Shown one piece after another: positions 17,361-27,700 of a DNA stretch of 64,000 nucleotides. Both the position numbers and the translations under genes were made by a program. The DNA lies in NCBI GenBank assembly GCA_003249015.1, contig QBLS01000005.1:124001-188000 (forward strand), read 5' to 3'. Every line of letters begins with the position of its first letter. The first letter of the stretch is position 1. This DNA comes from Pseudanabaena sp. (GTDB lineage: Bacteria > Cyanobacteriota > Cyanobacteriia > Pseudanabaenales > Pseudanabaenaceae). The notes below the pieces were generated by a model. The model was not told the DNA's origin and searched no databases. It saw only the letters and a program-made list of their open reading frames with translations.

Positions 17361-20204
17361 TCTCCCGAATTAAGCCAATATAAGGACACCGTTAATTTGC
17401 CGCAAACCGACTTTTCGATGCGGGCAAATGCAATTATTCGTGAGCCAGAGATTCAACAGTTTTGGGCTGAGCAGAATATTTATGAAGAATTAAGCAGTAA
17501 TAACAAAGGTGATATTTTTACCCTCCATGATGGGCCTCCCTACGCCAACGGGACTCTACACATGGGGCACGCTTTAAACAAAGTCTTAAAAGACATCATC
17601 AATCGCTATCAACTTTTGCGGGGACGTAAAGCCCGTTACGTTTTGGGTTGGGACTGCCATGGTTTACCAATCGAGCTGAAGGTTTTACAGAACATGAAAG
17701 CGGAGGAACGCACTAACTTAACACCTTTGCAGTTGCGGAAAAAAGCGAAAGAATTTGCGCTGCAAACGATTAATGAGCAAGCGACAGGCTTCAAGCGTTG
17801 GGGGATTTGGGGTGATTATGAGAATTCTTACTACACCCTCAAGCCTGAATACGAAGCTGCACAAATCAGCGTATTTGGGAAGATGGCTCTGAAGGGCTAT
17901 ATCTATCGCGGCTTGAAACCTGTCTACTGGTCGCCCAGCTCCCATACGGCTCTTGCCGAAGCAGAATTGGAATATCCTGAAAACCATATTTCGCCTAGTA
18001 TCTATGTCGCTTTTCCTGTCACTAAACCTAGTGATAAGTTGAAGGCGATCTCCGATCTCCCAAATCTCCATGCCGTGATCTGGACAACTACACCTTGGAC
18101 TATTCCCGCTAACTTGGGAATTAGCGCCAATCCTAATCTCAGCTATAGCATTGTGGCAGCGGCTGATCAAAATTACATCGTAGCCACAGAGTTGGTTGAG
18201 AAGTTAGCGACTACTTTTGAGCAAGCTCTGGAAGTTAAATATACGTTCAAGGGAGATGTTCTAGAAGGTGCGATCGCCAAGCATCCAATTGTTGATCGCC
18301 CCAGCCCTATTGTCCTAGGAGATCATGTCACTGCCGAATCGGGTACGGGCTTAGTACATACGGCTCCCAATCACGGTCAAGATGACTTTGTGGTCGGCAA
18401 AAAATATGATTTGGGTATGATTTCCCTTGTGGACGATCGCGGTATTTTCAATGAGGATGCTGGCGCAGAATTAGCAGGTTTGAGCGTTCTCAAAGAAGGC
18501 AATGCCAAAGTTATTGAAATCTTGACCGCTAATGGAACTCTGATTAAAGAAGAAGCCTACAACCACAAGTATCCCTACGATTGGCGTACTAAGAAGCCTG
18601 TGATTGTTCGCGCCACAGAGCAGTGGTTTGCTTCCGTTGATGGTTTCCGTGAAGAAGCTTTGAAATCAATCAAAGAAGTCAACTGGATTCCTGCGATTGG
18701 TGAGAATCGGATTACCTCAATGGTGCAAGAGCGTTCAGATTGGTGTATTTCGCGTCAGCGCACTTGGGGCGTACCGATTCCAGTGTTTTATGACGAGGAA
18801 ACTAATGAACCTCTACTTACCGAAGAAACCGTTCAGCACATTCAAGAGCTAATCCGTGAACATGGTTCCGATGTTTGGTGGGAAAGGGAAGTGGAAGAGT
18901 TACTTCCTGAAGCCTATCAAAATGACGGGCGCAAGTATCGTAAGGGCACGGACACGATGGATGTCTGGTTTGACTCTGGTTCCTCATGGGCAGGAGTGCT
19001 CGGCGGCGAAAGTCATGATTCGCGCACCGTTCCCTATGCAATGAACTATCCAGCCGATATATACCTCGAAGGCTCCGATCAACATCGCGGCTGGTTCCAA
19101 TCTTCGCTTCTGACTAGCGTAGCTACCAATGGCTATGCACCTTACAAGACGGTGCTAACTCATGGCTTTGTCCTTGATGAGAAAGGACAGAAAATGAGTA
19201 AATCTCTTGGTAACATCGTCGATCCGATGGTGGTGATCAATGGTGGTAAAGACCAGAAAAAAGAGCCTCCCTATGGTGCGGATGTGATCCGTCTCTGGGC
19301 GGCGAGTGTCGATTACAACGGTGACGTTCCCATCGGCAAGACGATCTTGGCGCAGATGTCCGATGTATCGCGCAAGATTCGCAATACCGCTAGATTCTTG
19401 CTCAGTAACCTGTTTGACTTTAAACCTGCGGAACATCTGGTTCCCTATGCCGAACTCCCTGAAAGCGATCGCTACATCCTGCATCGTCTCGCCGAAGTCA
19501 CCAAGGACATCACCGAAGCCTATGAAAAATTTCAATTTTCACGCTTCTTCCAAACTATTCAAAACTTCTGCACGGTTGACCTATCTAATTTCTACCTAGA
19601 CATTGCCAAAGATCGCCTCTATATCAGTGCGCCCAATGCCGACCGCCGCCGCAGTTGTCAAACGGTTTTGATGTATTGTCTTGAAACAATTGCCAAGGCG
19701 ATCGCCCCTGTACTCGCTCACACTGCTGAAGATATCTGGCAATATTTGCCCTATCCTGCTCCGAGCAAATCCGTATTCCAATCGGGTTGGTTTATCGTAC
19801 ATCCTGAATGGCTCAAGCCCGAACTAGCAACTAAGTGGGAGTATTTGCGCGAAGTGCGATCGGAAGTTAATAAAGTTCTAGAATCAGCCAGAACTGGCAA
19901 ACTGATCGGCGCTCCCTTAGAAGCAAAAGTCTTGCTATCTGTATCCGACACAACTCAAAAAGACTATTTAGCTTCTCTCGGTGCAGAATTGCGCTATCTC
20001 TTCATCGTTTCTCAAGCTGAGCTAGTCGATAGTTTGCCTATTACTGACTTCACAGGTGAAGCTGATAATCTCAAAATTGCGGTGATTAAAGCCGATGGCG
20101 AGAAATGCCCCCGATGCTGGAACTACTCCACCCATATCGGTGAGTCGGCTGAGCATCCCCATATTTGCGATCGCTGTGTCGGTGCATTAGCAGGTACTTT
20201 CTAG
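17328..20204 (+). CDS. ileS: Isoleucine-tRNA ligase
   Basis: 958 aa, full length. It charges tRNA-Ile, with a CP1 editing domain that removes Val. HIGH is present as GPPYANGTLHMGHAL near 63. The editing domain carries VIWTTTPWTIPANLG near 245. KMSKS is present as DEKGQKMSKSLGN near 620. The C-terminal zinc finger has CPRCWNY and CDRC near 925-950, so this is the bacterial zinc-containing form. The first 20 residues differ from the duplicated remnant at 8644, and the last 15 differ slightly from the remnant at 21649. The resident gene may therefore be an allele acquired together with its flanks. Confidence 0.98.
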   Translation: MTSAPKAKPENSPELSQYKDTVNLPQTDFSMRANAIIREPEIQQFWAEQNIYEELSSNNKGDIFTLHDGPPYANGTLHMGHALNKVLKDIINRYQLLRGRKARYVLGWDCHGLPIELKVLQNMKAEERTNLTPLQLRKKAKEFALQTINEQATGFKRWGIWGDYENSYYTLKPEYEAAQISVFGKMALKGYIYRGLKPVYWSPSSHTALAEAELEYPENHISPSIYVAFPVTKPSDKLKAISDLPNLHAVIWTTTPWTIPANLGISANPNLSYSIVAAADQNYIVATELVEKLATTFEQALEVKYTFKGDVLEGAIAKHPIVDRPSPIVLGDHVTAESGTGLVHTAPNHGQDDFVVGKKYDLGMISLVDDRGIFNEDAGAELAGLSVLKEGNAKVIEILTANGTLIKEEAYNHKYPYDWRTKKPVIVRATEQWFASVDGFREEALKSIKEVNWIPAIGENRITSMVQERSDWCISRQRTWGVPIPVFYDEETNEPLLTEETVQHIQELIREHGSDVWWEREVEELLPEAYQNDGRKYRKGTDTMDVWFDSGSSWAGVLGGESHDSRTVPYAMNYPADIYLEGSDQHRGWFQSSLLTSVATNGYAPYKTVLTHGFVLDEKGQKMSKSLGNIVDPMVVINGGKDQKKEPPYGADVIRLWAASVDYNGDVPIGKTILAQMSDVSRKIRNTARFLLSNLFDFKPAEHLVPYAELPESDRYILHRLAEVTKDITEAYEKFQFSRFFQTIQNFCTVDLSNFYLDIAKDRLYISAPNADRRRSCQTVLMYCLETIAKAIAPVLAHTAEDIWQYLPYPAPSKSVFQSGWFIVHPEWLKPELATKWEYLREVRSEVNKVLESARTGKLIGAPLEAKVLLSVSDTTQKDYLASLGAELRYLFIVSQAELVDSLPITDFTGEADNLKIAVIKADGEKCPRCWNYSTHIGESAEHPHICDRCVGALAGTF

Positions 20205-20231
20205 CGAAATGTTATCGAGGTGGCTATAAAA

Positions 20232-20267
20232 GATACTAGAGGATATAATTCTTTATCCTCTAGTATC
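20232..20267. terminator. Hairpin after ileS
   Basis: Perfect 14-nt arms (GATACTAGAGGATA and complement) 27 bp after the ileS stop, without a strong T tract on the + strand. It is a probable transcript end or stabiliser between ileS and the convergent two-gene unit. Confidence 0.45.
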
Positions 20268-20311
20268 CTCATTCGCAAATGTTACAAAATCTTTTGCAAG
20301 TTTAGGAACAT

Positions 20312-20827
20312 TCACGAAATTGGAAACTCTTCATACTCAATAGAAATATCTTGATCTATATTCTTTCTAGCAATAACCTTCGTTAGGGCTGGGTGATTCA
20401 ACCTATTTCTCTTTACTTCTATTAGCGAAACTCTATTTCTTTTCCTCTGTGACCAGTCTTTTAGTCTGCCAGATAAAGCTGACATTCTAGTTATAAGCTT
20501 GACTGATAAAACTTCTCCATCAGCTACTACCCTACCTCCTTCTGTAACATGAAACCTCATACCTTCCTTAAGTTGAGGGGCAACGCAATCGGATATAAGA
20601 AAATTCATTTCAGCAATATCAGTACGAGTTGGAAGTTTTAGACCACCTTCTATCTTCGCTGGAAAATGTAAAATGATACTGAATAGCTGTACATTTTCTT
20701 CTGTAAAGTATGCTGTAGCAGCATAGTCAGCAGTGCCAATAGGTCTTTTCCTGCCACCCTGTTCAGCCCTTAACCAACTAAGTGAAACTGTTGCAAAATT
20801 TTTTGATTGGTCTTTATTTCTAGACAT
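20312..20827 (-). CDS. EF-Tu domain III-like protein
   Basis: 171 aa. Residues about 12-112 read as the C-terminal beta barrel (domain III) of EF-Tu without the GTPase or domain II. LRAEQGGRKRPIG corresponds to the EGGR-TPF start, and PQLKEGMRFHVTEGGRVVADGEVLSV corresponds to the end with its REGGRTVGAGVV motif. The last 60 residues are basic (RLKDWSQRKRNR) and unassigned. It starts 7 bp after the ART-like gene on the same strand, so the two form an operon. A free EF-Tu domain III could act as a decoy, a tRNA-acceptor-binding module or an antitoxin. The similarity is read by eye. Confidence 0.6.
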   Translation of the reverse strand: MSRNKDQSKNFATVSLSWLRAEQGGRKRPIGTADYAATAYFTEENVQLFSIILHFPAKIEGGLKLPTRTDIAEMNFLISDCVAPQLKEGMRFHVTEGGRVVADGEVLSVKLITRMSALSGRLKDWSQRKRNRVSLIEVKRNRLNHPALTKVIARKNIDQDISIEYEEFPIS

Positions 20828-20834
20828 TATTTTT

Positions 20835-21194
20835 TTACCTCTTGATTTTCCATGAATTAAGTGGTTTTAGTTGATCTAAAAACTCTTCGTAAATGGATAC
20901 TCCATCACCAATATTATCTATATTCTTAGCATGAAACATTGTTGTTGCAACATTAGAGGGAATACTGGCTTTCACAACATAGAATATATCCACATTTTCT
21001 GTTTCAAAATACCAAAATTCACCCCATTTCTTAGCATCTTCAAAACTCTTTAAAAACCATTTTGACTCCATTGAACGACCTAAGGGATGTGGTCTAAATT
21101 TTCCACATGATTTTATGTCCTTTAACTCTTCTACACCAACTGCCCTGTATAAATCAATTACTGAAGGATTCAAATTAAGTTCGCTTTGTGCCAT
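20835..21194 (-). CDS. Small protein with ADP-ribosyltransferase-like motifs (possible toxin)
   Basis: 119 aa, first gene of the two-gene unit. The opening DLYRAVGVEELKDIKSCGKF, the following SMESKWFLKSFEDAKKWGE and the late IYEEFLDQL resemble the R, S/F and E blocks of compact ART-fold toxins (arginine in YRA, aromatic-serine strand, glutamate near the end). No secretion signal is visible. Adjacent EF-Tu-like and ART-like genes are suggestive, because translation factors are classic ADP-ribosylation targets. This is inference; family membership needs a profile search. Confidence 0.5.
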   Translation of the reverse strand: MAQSELNLNPSVIDLYRAVGVEELKDIKSCGKFRPHPLGRSMESKWFLKSFEDAKKWGEFWYFETENVDIFYVVKASIPSNVATTMFHAKNIDNIGDGVSIYEEFLDQLKPLNSWKIKR

Positions 21195-21648
21195 AGTGAT
21201 AATCTATTTGCTAGATAAAATCCCCACGAAAGGCACTCTCAGAATTTTAAGCCCTTGAGACGCAGGCTTTAGGCTCATTATACATAGATTTTATGTTTGA
21301 TGGTGGACGCTAGACAGATAATGAGAATTGCTGACAGATAATACGAGATGAAGTTTTGAGATATTTATGCTGAAACAGTTTTAATCAATGAGATTACTTT
21401 AATCACTCATAATTGAGCATCTATAGTGATCGCTGTGTTTGTACGGTCGTAGGTATTTTTAAAAGTCAATGTGTGTCTATACTTTTTTGGGTATAGAAGT
21501 GCTTTAACGCAAAACTAAATCAATAGCCTTTGATTGCTGAAACCCTTATAAAATCGACTAAAAAGTGCTTTAATGCAAAACTAAAAAAATGAAATAAAGC
21601 TAAGAGCAACTTATTGATCTAATGTTGGCTATGTTTGTTGCGTATCTC
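21195..21648. other. Non-coding stretch between the ART-like gene and the ileS 3' remnant
   Basis: About 450 bp, A+T-rich. I see no convincing gene. It contains a short direct repeat, AAGTGCTTTAACGCAAAACT near 21497 and again with one change near 21564. The promoter of the minus-strand ART-like operon must lie at its left end. Confidence 0.5.
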
Positions 21649-21693
21649 CATATTTGTGATCGCTGTGTTAGCGCATTAGCAGGTACTTTCTAG
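21649..21693 (+). pseudogene. ileS 3' end remnant (last 14 codons)
   Basis: It encodes HICDRCVSALAGTF followed by TAG. This matches the true ileS C-terminus HICDRCVGALAGTF at 20160-20204 and is about 91% identical over 46 bp. The identical ending just beyond the stop (CTAGC) also matches. It is too short to be functional and marks the right edge of the accessory block. Confidence 0.8.
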
Positions 21694-21795
21694 CTAAGCA
21701 CTCTTACTGAAAAATTGGGCATACACAAGCCAAATAATTAGGCTGCTGGATTGTTTTTTAATTCATAAAAGAGTGACTACTCTTTTGTGAGTTGG

Positions 21796-21910
21796 TATAG
21801 CAAAGCAAGAGTTCGTTAGTACAAATCAAAACCCAAGAAGCGAGTGGCGGCGCTACTCGCCGCCACTCGCCTTCTGGTTTTATGTCCTAAGCAAAACTTT
21901 TTTTGCTATA
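21796..21910. mobile_element. MITE-like repeat family A, copy 3 (inverted)
   Basis: 115 bp in the opposite orientation to copies 1 and 2, with perfect ends TATAGCAAA and TTTGCTATA. Its central hairpin has several mismatches. The flanking segments AGCAAGAGTTCGTTAGTAC and CCTAAGCAAAACTTTTTTTG match copy 1. Confidence 0.7.
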
Positions 21911-21929
21911 TAAGTTTTGCTTAGGTCAC

Positions 21930-21973
21930 AAAACCCCAGAAGATGAGTAGCGCTACTCATCTTCTGGGGTTTT
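21930..21973. repeat. Perfect 44-bp palindrome upstream of ilvC
   Basis: Two exact 22-nt halves with no loop; outer part AAAACCCCAGAAG as in family A but with a different inner stem (ATGAGTAGC). It seems to be a derivative of the family A hairpin placed next to copy 3. Confidence 0.75.
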
Positions 21974-22051
21974 AGTTTGTACTATTTGCTATAAATACAA
22001 AATTTATTTCTTTAGAGAGACGATTTTTGGTAGACTAGGCAAAGTGTTTGA

Positions 22052-23128
<1,077 letters not shown>

Positions 23129-23143
23129 TTTAATTTTCAAGCC

Positions 23144-23176
23144 ATAAAAAAGCAGCCCAATGGGCTGCTTTTTTAT
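23144..23176 (+). terminator. Intrinsic terminator of ilvC
   Basis: 16-nt perfect arms with GCAGCCCA/TGGGCTGC at the tip, A tract before and TTTTTTAT after. It starts 15 bp after the stop codon. Confidence 0.9.
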
Positions 23177-23321
23177 TTGCGATCGCCATTTGGCAACTCA
23201 TAAGGTTCAATGCCATTTTGTTTGAGTAAAGATTCATAGTAATCATGTGATCTCATCATCGATCGCTAAGGCATCTCTTGCTTGAGACATCGGATAACAT
23301 TTTTGTTGAAAAACTCTGCAC

Positions 23322-23645
23322 TTAGCATCTCTCTTTAGCCCTTTCATAAGCCAAATCATGCTCAGCAAAGCTAATCACCTGCACCCGTTTCGGGGTAGGT
23401 GACTCATACACCCGATACACCAAACGAAAGCAAACACCGTTATAGTCAATCTCCAAGGCACGATAATGCTTTAAATCTCCCCGCAAATCATGGCTAGGCA
23501 CTCCCTGAGTTTGTAATGGCTCGATCGCCAAAACAAACTGATATTTAGCAAGATCATTCTTTAGAAACTCAGGCAACAGAGGTAAATCTTCAACACCTAC
23601 TAGCGGATGCAACGTAACCCTATACTTCGGCTTTTTTGTAACCAC
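23322..23645 (-). CDS. RelE/ParE-type toxin-like protein
   Basis: 107 aa. The fold signature is visible: LPEFLKNDLAKYQFVLAIEPL, then LRGDLKHYRALEIDYNGVCFRLVYRV and VISFAEHDLAYERA, with the basic residues of a RelE/ParE toxin. Members cleave ribosome-bound mRNA or poison gyrase; which applies here is not readable. It overlaps the upstream partner by 26 nt, typical of coupled toxin-antitoxin pairs, with the antitoxin gene first. Confidence 0.72.
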   Translation of the reverse strand: MVTKKPKYRVTLHPLVGVEDLPLLPEFLKNDLAKYQFVLAIEPLQTQGVPSHDLRGDLKHYRALEIDYNGVCFRLVYRVYESPTPKRVQVISFAEHDLAYERAKERC

Positions 23646-23979
23646 GCTTCACCAACCATTCATTTAAAGCCTCTTCATCGATCTCATCATCTTCATGGAC
23701 AACCGTGATCCACATAGACTCGTCTTCCTCATCCGCTAAACGGGCGATCGCCTTCGCCTCTGCTGACTGGGGAGCAAGCTCCGCACCCAACGCTTGGTAA
23801 ACCTGCCATTTTTGTTCCTTGGGCAAAGTTTGAATCAGCGCCAGTAAACTCGCAAACGATACTTGGGCGTTAATCGACAACAAAGCCGACTCATGGGACG
23901 GTTCAGACACTTGCTCAATCACTTGAGCCTCAACTTGTTCAGTTTGTGTAGCACTAACAGGCTTTTCAGTTACTTGCAT
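23620..23979 (-). CDS. Putative antitoxin partner of the RelE/ParE-like protein
   Basis: 119 aa, acidic, no recognised DNA-binding domain at the N-terminus. The middle part FASLLALIQTLPKEQKWQVYQAL resembles the short helical segment found in several cyanobacterial antitoxins. The C-terminal tail EDDEIDEEALNEWLVKRGY is strongly acidic and would suit toxin wrapping. The call rests mainly on position and overlap with the toxin gene. Confidence 0.55.
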   Translation of the reverse strand: MQVTEKPVSATQTEQVEAQVIEQVSEPSHESALLSINAQVSFASLLALIQTLPKEQKWQVYQALGAELAPQSAEAKAIARLADEEDESMWITVVHEDDEIDEEALNEWLVKRGYKKAEV

Positions 23980-23997
23980 ATATTTTTATCCTAGATA

Positions 23998-24363
23998 TCA
24001 TGAGATTGGTAATCGTCTAACTCGATAACGTTCATCAGTAACAACCACAATAGCTCCTGTCTTCAACTCATCAGCACAGTGAGCAATAATGCTTTGTAAC
24101 TTATCCCAAACAAATTGAGGTGATGTATTTTTCAAGCGAAATATAACTACACTTGGCAAATTTTCTTTACTAGCTGCCATCAAATCACCAAAATCAAGAT
24201 CAAAAGTTAAAACAATTCGCTCTTCTAATCTTGCCTTGTCTAGAATTAAAGCATCAGGTAGGCGTTGCAAACCCTGATCTCGCAAGTGAACGGCATCATA
24301 GCCTAACGATTGAAGCGATCGCGATACTGTTTGCGAAACGCCCATATCGGCAAGAAACCTCAT
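23998..24363 (-). CDS. DUF5615 family PIN-like protein
   Basis: 121 aa. The PIN-like acid residues sit in MRFLADMGVSQTV (strand 1), LRDQGLQRLPDALILDKA, and VLTFDLDFGDLMA. DUF5615 proteins are nearly always encoded directly after a DUF433 protein and are regarded as a VapC-like toxin-antitoxin type. Its start overlaps the DUF433 stop by 4 nt. A second, divergent DUF433/DUF5615 pair is at 33221-33926. Confidence 0.85.
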   Translation of the reverse strand: MRFLADMGVSQTVSRSLQSLGYDAVHLRDQGLQRLPDALILDKARLEERIVLTFDLDFGDLMAASKENLPSVVIFRLKNTSPQFVWDKLQSIIAHCADELKTGAIVVVTDERYRVRRLPIS

Positions 24364-24599
24364 GCGCTAATCCCCGCAAAACTACGCACCTCTTCATTTG
24401 CTAAAAAAGCAGCATACAAAAGACTTGCCCTAATGTCTTCAGGCTCAAGATCGGGATATTCTTCTAATATTTCGATAGTTGTCAATCCGTTAGCAATCAG
24501 ACTCAACACCAACGACACAGTAACCCGCATTCCTCGAATGCAAGCCCGACCGCCCATAATTTTTGAATCAAACGTGATTCGAGTTAGCAGTTCATTCAT
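24360..24599 (-). CDS. DUF433 family protein (antitoxin-like)
   Basis: 79 aa. The family pattern is clear: LLTRITFDSKIMGGRACIRGMRVTVSLVLSLIANG, then ILEEYPDLEPEDIRASLLYA, an HTH-like unit. It is the predicted antitoxin and autorepressor for the DUF5615 gene, with which it overlaps by 4 nt. Confidence 0.88.
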   Translation of the reverse strand: MNELLTRITFDSKIMGGRACIRGMRVTVSLVLSLIANGLTTIEILEEYPDLEPEDIRASLLYAAFLANEEVRSFAGISA

Positions 24600-24603
24600 A
24601 GGT

Positions 24604-24717
24604 TTAACACTCCAATAATTGCTCCAACTCTCTTACTTCAGCCGCTATCAATGATTCTAGCTTGAGCTGTCCCGTCGTTATCTCTGGCAAGGCGATCGCT
24701 ATTTCAATCGGGATATT
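24604..24717 (-). pseudogene. C-terminal coding remnant upstream of DUF433
   Basis: A 37-codon open stretch reading PEITTGQLKLESLIAAEVRE and ending LEQLLEC, directly before the DUF433 start. It is preceded by a stop and has no ATG; only a TTG at 24690 could start it. It reads like the end of a lost protein gene. Family unknown. Confidence 0.35.
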
Positions 24718-24785
24718 TTAACTTGAAAATTTAAGCTAATATTGTTGCAATTCCTGCCGCGAAGATATTGTCGCCGCTATGTCCT

Positions 24786-27700
24786 ATGGGGTTGTTTTAC
24801 GGCATGGGTGAGATTTGTTTTGATAGTTATTTAAGGACGATTGTAAACACTCACCAGAAATGGGAAGAGTGGTATACGCCAACGGATGCGACAGGTAAGG
24901 ATTCATCACAAGTTGAGCGCGATCGCCCTGCTTTCTTTGATTTCGGCTTAATGGTGCAGACAGTGGAGCCACCAAAGGCTGAGCAGGAAGGAGAATCAGA
25001 AGGAGATCGCGAAAAGAAAAAAAAAATTGAGCGGTTGCCTGTGTTGGAGGGGATTTGTAAGTATGCGGCGGATCATGTGTTGCTGGTGGGTAGACCAGGA
25101 TCGGGGAAGTCTACGGCTTTGGCGCGGTTGTTGTTGCAGGAGGCGGAAAATGCGTTGAGCGATCGCAATGCGAAAATTCCTGTGTTGGTGGAGTTACGTT
25201 ATTTGCCATCGGAGGCGAATGAGTCGTCTGTATGCGATCGCATTCTTGCCTTTATGCACAAACACGATCCTGCCTTGGATATTGATGAGGCTGGGATTAA
25301 GCAGCTATTGCGTCAGGGGCGGTTGTTGCTGTTGGTGGATGGGGTGAATGAGTTGCCTTCGGATCGCGGTCGCGTCATGGTAAATCAATTTCGGGAGCTT
25401 TATCAAAAAACTTGCCCGATGATCTTTACGACGCGGGAGTTGAGTGCGGGTGGGAATTTGGGGATTGCGAAGCGGTTGGAGATGCAGTCTTTGACGGAGC
25501 CGCAGATGCAGCAGTTTGTGATGGCATATTTGCCGACGCAGGGGGAGAGGTTGTTGCGGCAGTTGTCGGGACGGTTGCGGGAGTTTGGGCAAACGCCTTT
25601 GTTGTTATGGATGCTTTGTTCGTTGTTTCAGCAGTCTGAGCAGATTTCACCAAATTTGGGTATGGTGTTTCGTGCCTTTACGGTGGGCTATGGCGACAGA
25701 ATTAAGCAGGATGTGACGCTATCGAAGGATTCGCGGGCATGGTGGGGGCGGTTGTTGCAGTATCTAGCTTTTAAGATGACCTGCGGCAAAAATCTGACGG
25801 AATTACAGGTGGCAATTTCGCGGCGGGATGCGGAGCAGATTTTGGTGGAGTTTTTGCGGGGGAAGGTGGAGTTTGCGGATGATTGTGCGGTGCGTTGGTT
25901 GGAGGATTTGCTGAAGCATCATTTGATTCAGATTAGCAATGACCGCATTGAGTTTCGACATCAGTTGATTCAGGAATATTATGCGGCGGAGTGGTTATTG
26001 GGGCTGTTGCCGAGTTTGAGTGATGCGCGGTTACAGCAGGTCTATATCAATTATTTGAAATGGACGGAATCTTTGGCGTTGATGTTGGCGTTGGTGGAGG
26101 GTGAGGAGCAGGCGGTGCGGGTGGTAAGGCTGGCGCTGGAGGTGGATTTGCGGTTGGGGGCGAGGTTGGCTGGGGCGGTGAAGTATGAGTTTCAGGAGAA
26201 GACTGTTGGGTTGTTGATTCGGGGAATAGATAAACGGGAGATTCCAAAATTATCTGTAATTGAAATTTTGGATTTAACAAGATCTGATTTTGCAATCAAC
26301 TCTCTAATCAAATTAGTCGAAGGTGATAATTTTCTTGTGAGTCGTAATATAGCTGAATCCTTAGGCAGAATTGTTAGTGATAAAGCAATTGACGCACTCC
26401 TTCTTATACTCAACAATCAAGATACTTATGTTTATACACATGAAGTAGATGTACTAGGAAAAATGGGCAATAAAAGATTGATTAATATTCTTATTAATAG
26501 ACTCCATGATGAATCTCTTATTGTACGAAGTAATGCAGCAGAGGTATTGGGGAGAATTGGGAGTAAAGATAATATTGATATTGATGCACTTTTGCTTGCT
26601 TTCAACAACCAAGACTCTCTGCGTCTTGCAAGACTAGCATGGATACTGGGAGAGATAGGTAGTGATAGAGCGGTTGATTTTCTTATTCTCGTTCTTAAAG
26701 ATCAAGATTCTTATGTTCGTAGACAAGCAGCAGAGGCATTAGGAAAAATTAGGAGCAATAAAGCAGTTGATGCTCTTATTTTTACTCTAGACGATCAAGA
26801 CTCTTATGTTCGCAGACAAGCAGCAGGGGCATTAGGGGAAATTGCATGTAATACAGCCGTTGACAAGCTTATTATGGCTCTCAACGATGAAGATAAAATG
26901 GTTCGATATCACGTAATAGAAGCATTAGGTAGAATTGAAAGTGATAAAGCAACTGATGCTCTTATTCTTGCTATCAATGATGCAGATCCTTCTATTCGCA
27001 CCAGTGTAGTGTGGGCATTAAGTCAGCATAAGCACATTAGTGATAAAGAATTTAACACTTTAATTTATGCGCTCAAAGATCAAGTTTCATATGTCTGTGA
27101 TGATGTAGTAGATGCGCTAATTAGAATTGACATTCACAAAGCAATTAATGTTCTCACAAGTATCATAAATAGTGAAGCCGAAGATATGCGTAGCGATGCA
27201 TTATGGGCTTTAGGCGTTATAGGTAGTGATAGTTCTATCGATATTTTTATGGATGCCCTTAATGATACAGATGATAAAGTTCGTAGTAATGCAACATGGG
27301 CATTAGGAAATATTACCAGCAAGAAAGCTGTCGAGCCGCTCATTCTTATTCTCAATGATCAAGATTCATACTTTAGAGTCAGGGTGGCATGGGCATTAGG
27401 AAATATCGGATGTGAGAAGGCAGTAGATTCTCTTATTCTTGCTCTTAATGATAAGGACTACGATGTAAGATGGAATGCGGCTGAAGCATTAGGTAAGATT
27501 GGTAGTAATAAGGCTATCGAACCTCTCATTCTCACTCTTAATGATCAAGATACTGATGTTCGTATCAGTGCAGCATGGGCATTAGGAATAATTAAAAGTG
27601 ACAAAGCTATTGAAGCTCTTATATTTTCTCTTAAAGATGAAGATTCTGATGTTTCTAGTAGAGCAGTAGAAGCATTAGGTAATATTGGAAATGATACAGC

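Noticed and set aside
23177-23321. Short minus-strand frame reading MRSHDYYESLLKQNGIEPYE between ilvC and the RelE-like gene
   Set aside because: Only 27 codons, no family likeness and no clear ribosome-binding site. It may be a gene remnant but support is too thin to list.
25305-25653. Several long frames opposite the NACHT domain (Pro/Gln/Ala-rich)
   Set aside because: They are by-products of the G-rich codon use of the NACHT gene on the + strand; composition is biased and no domain is present.
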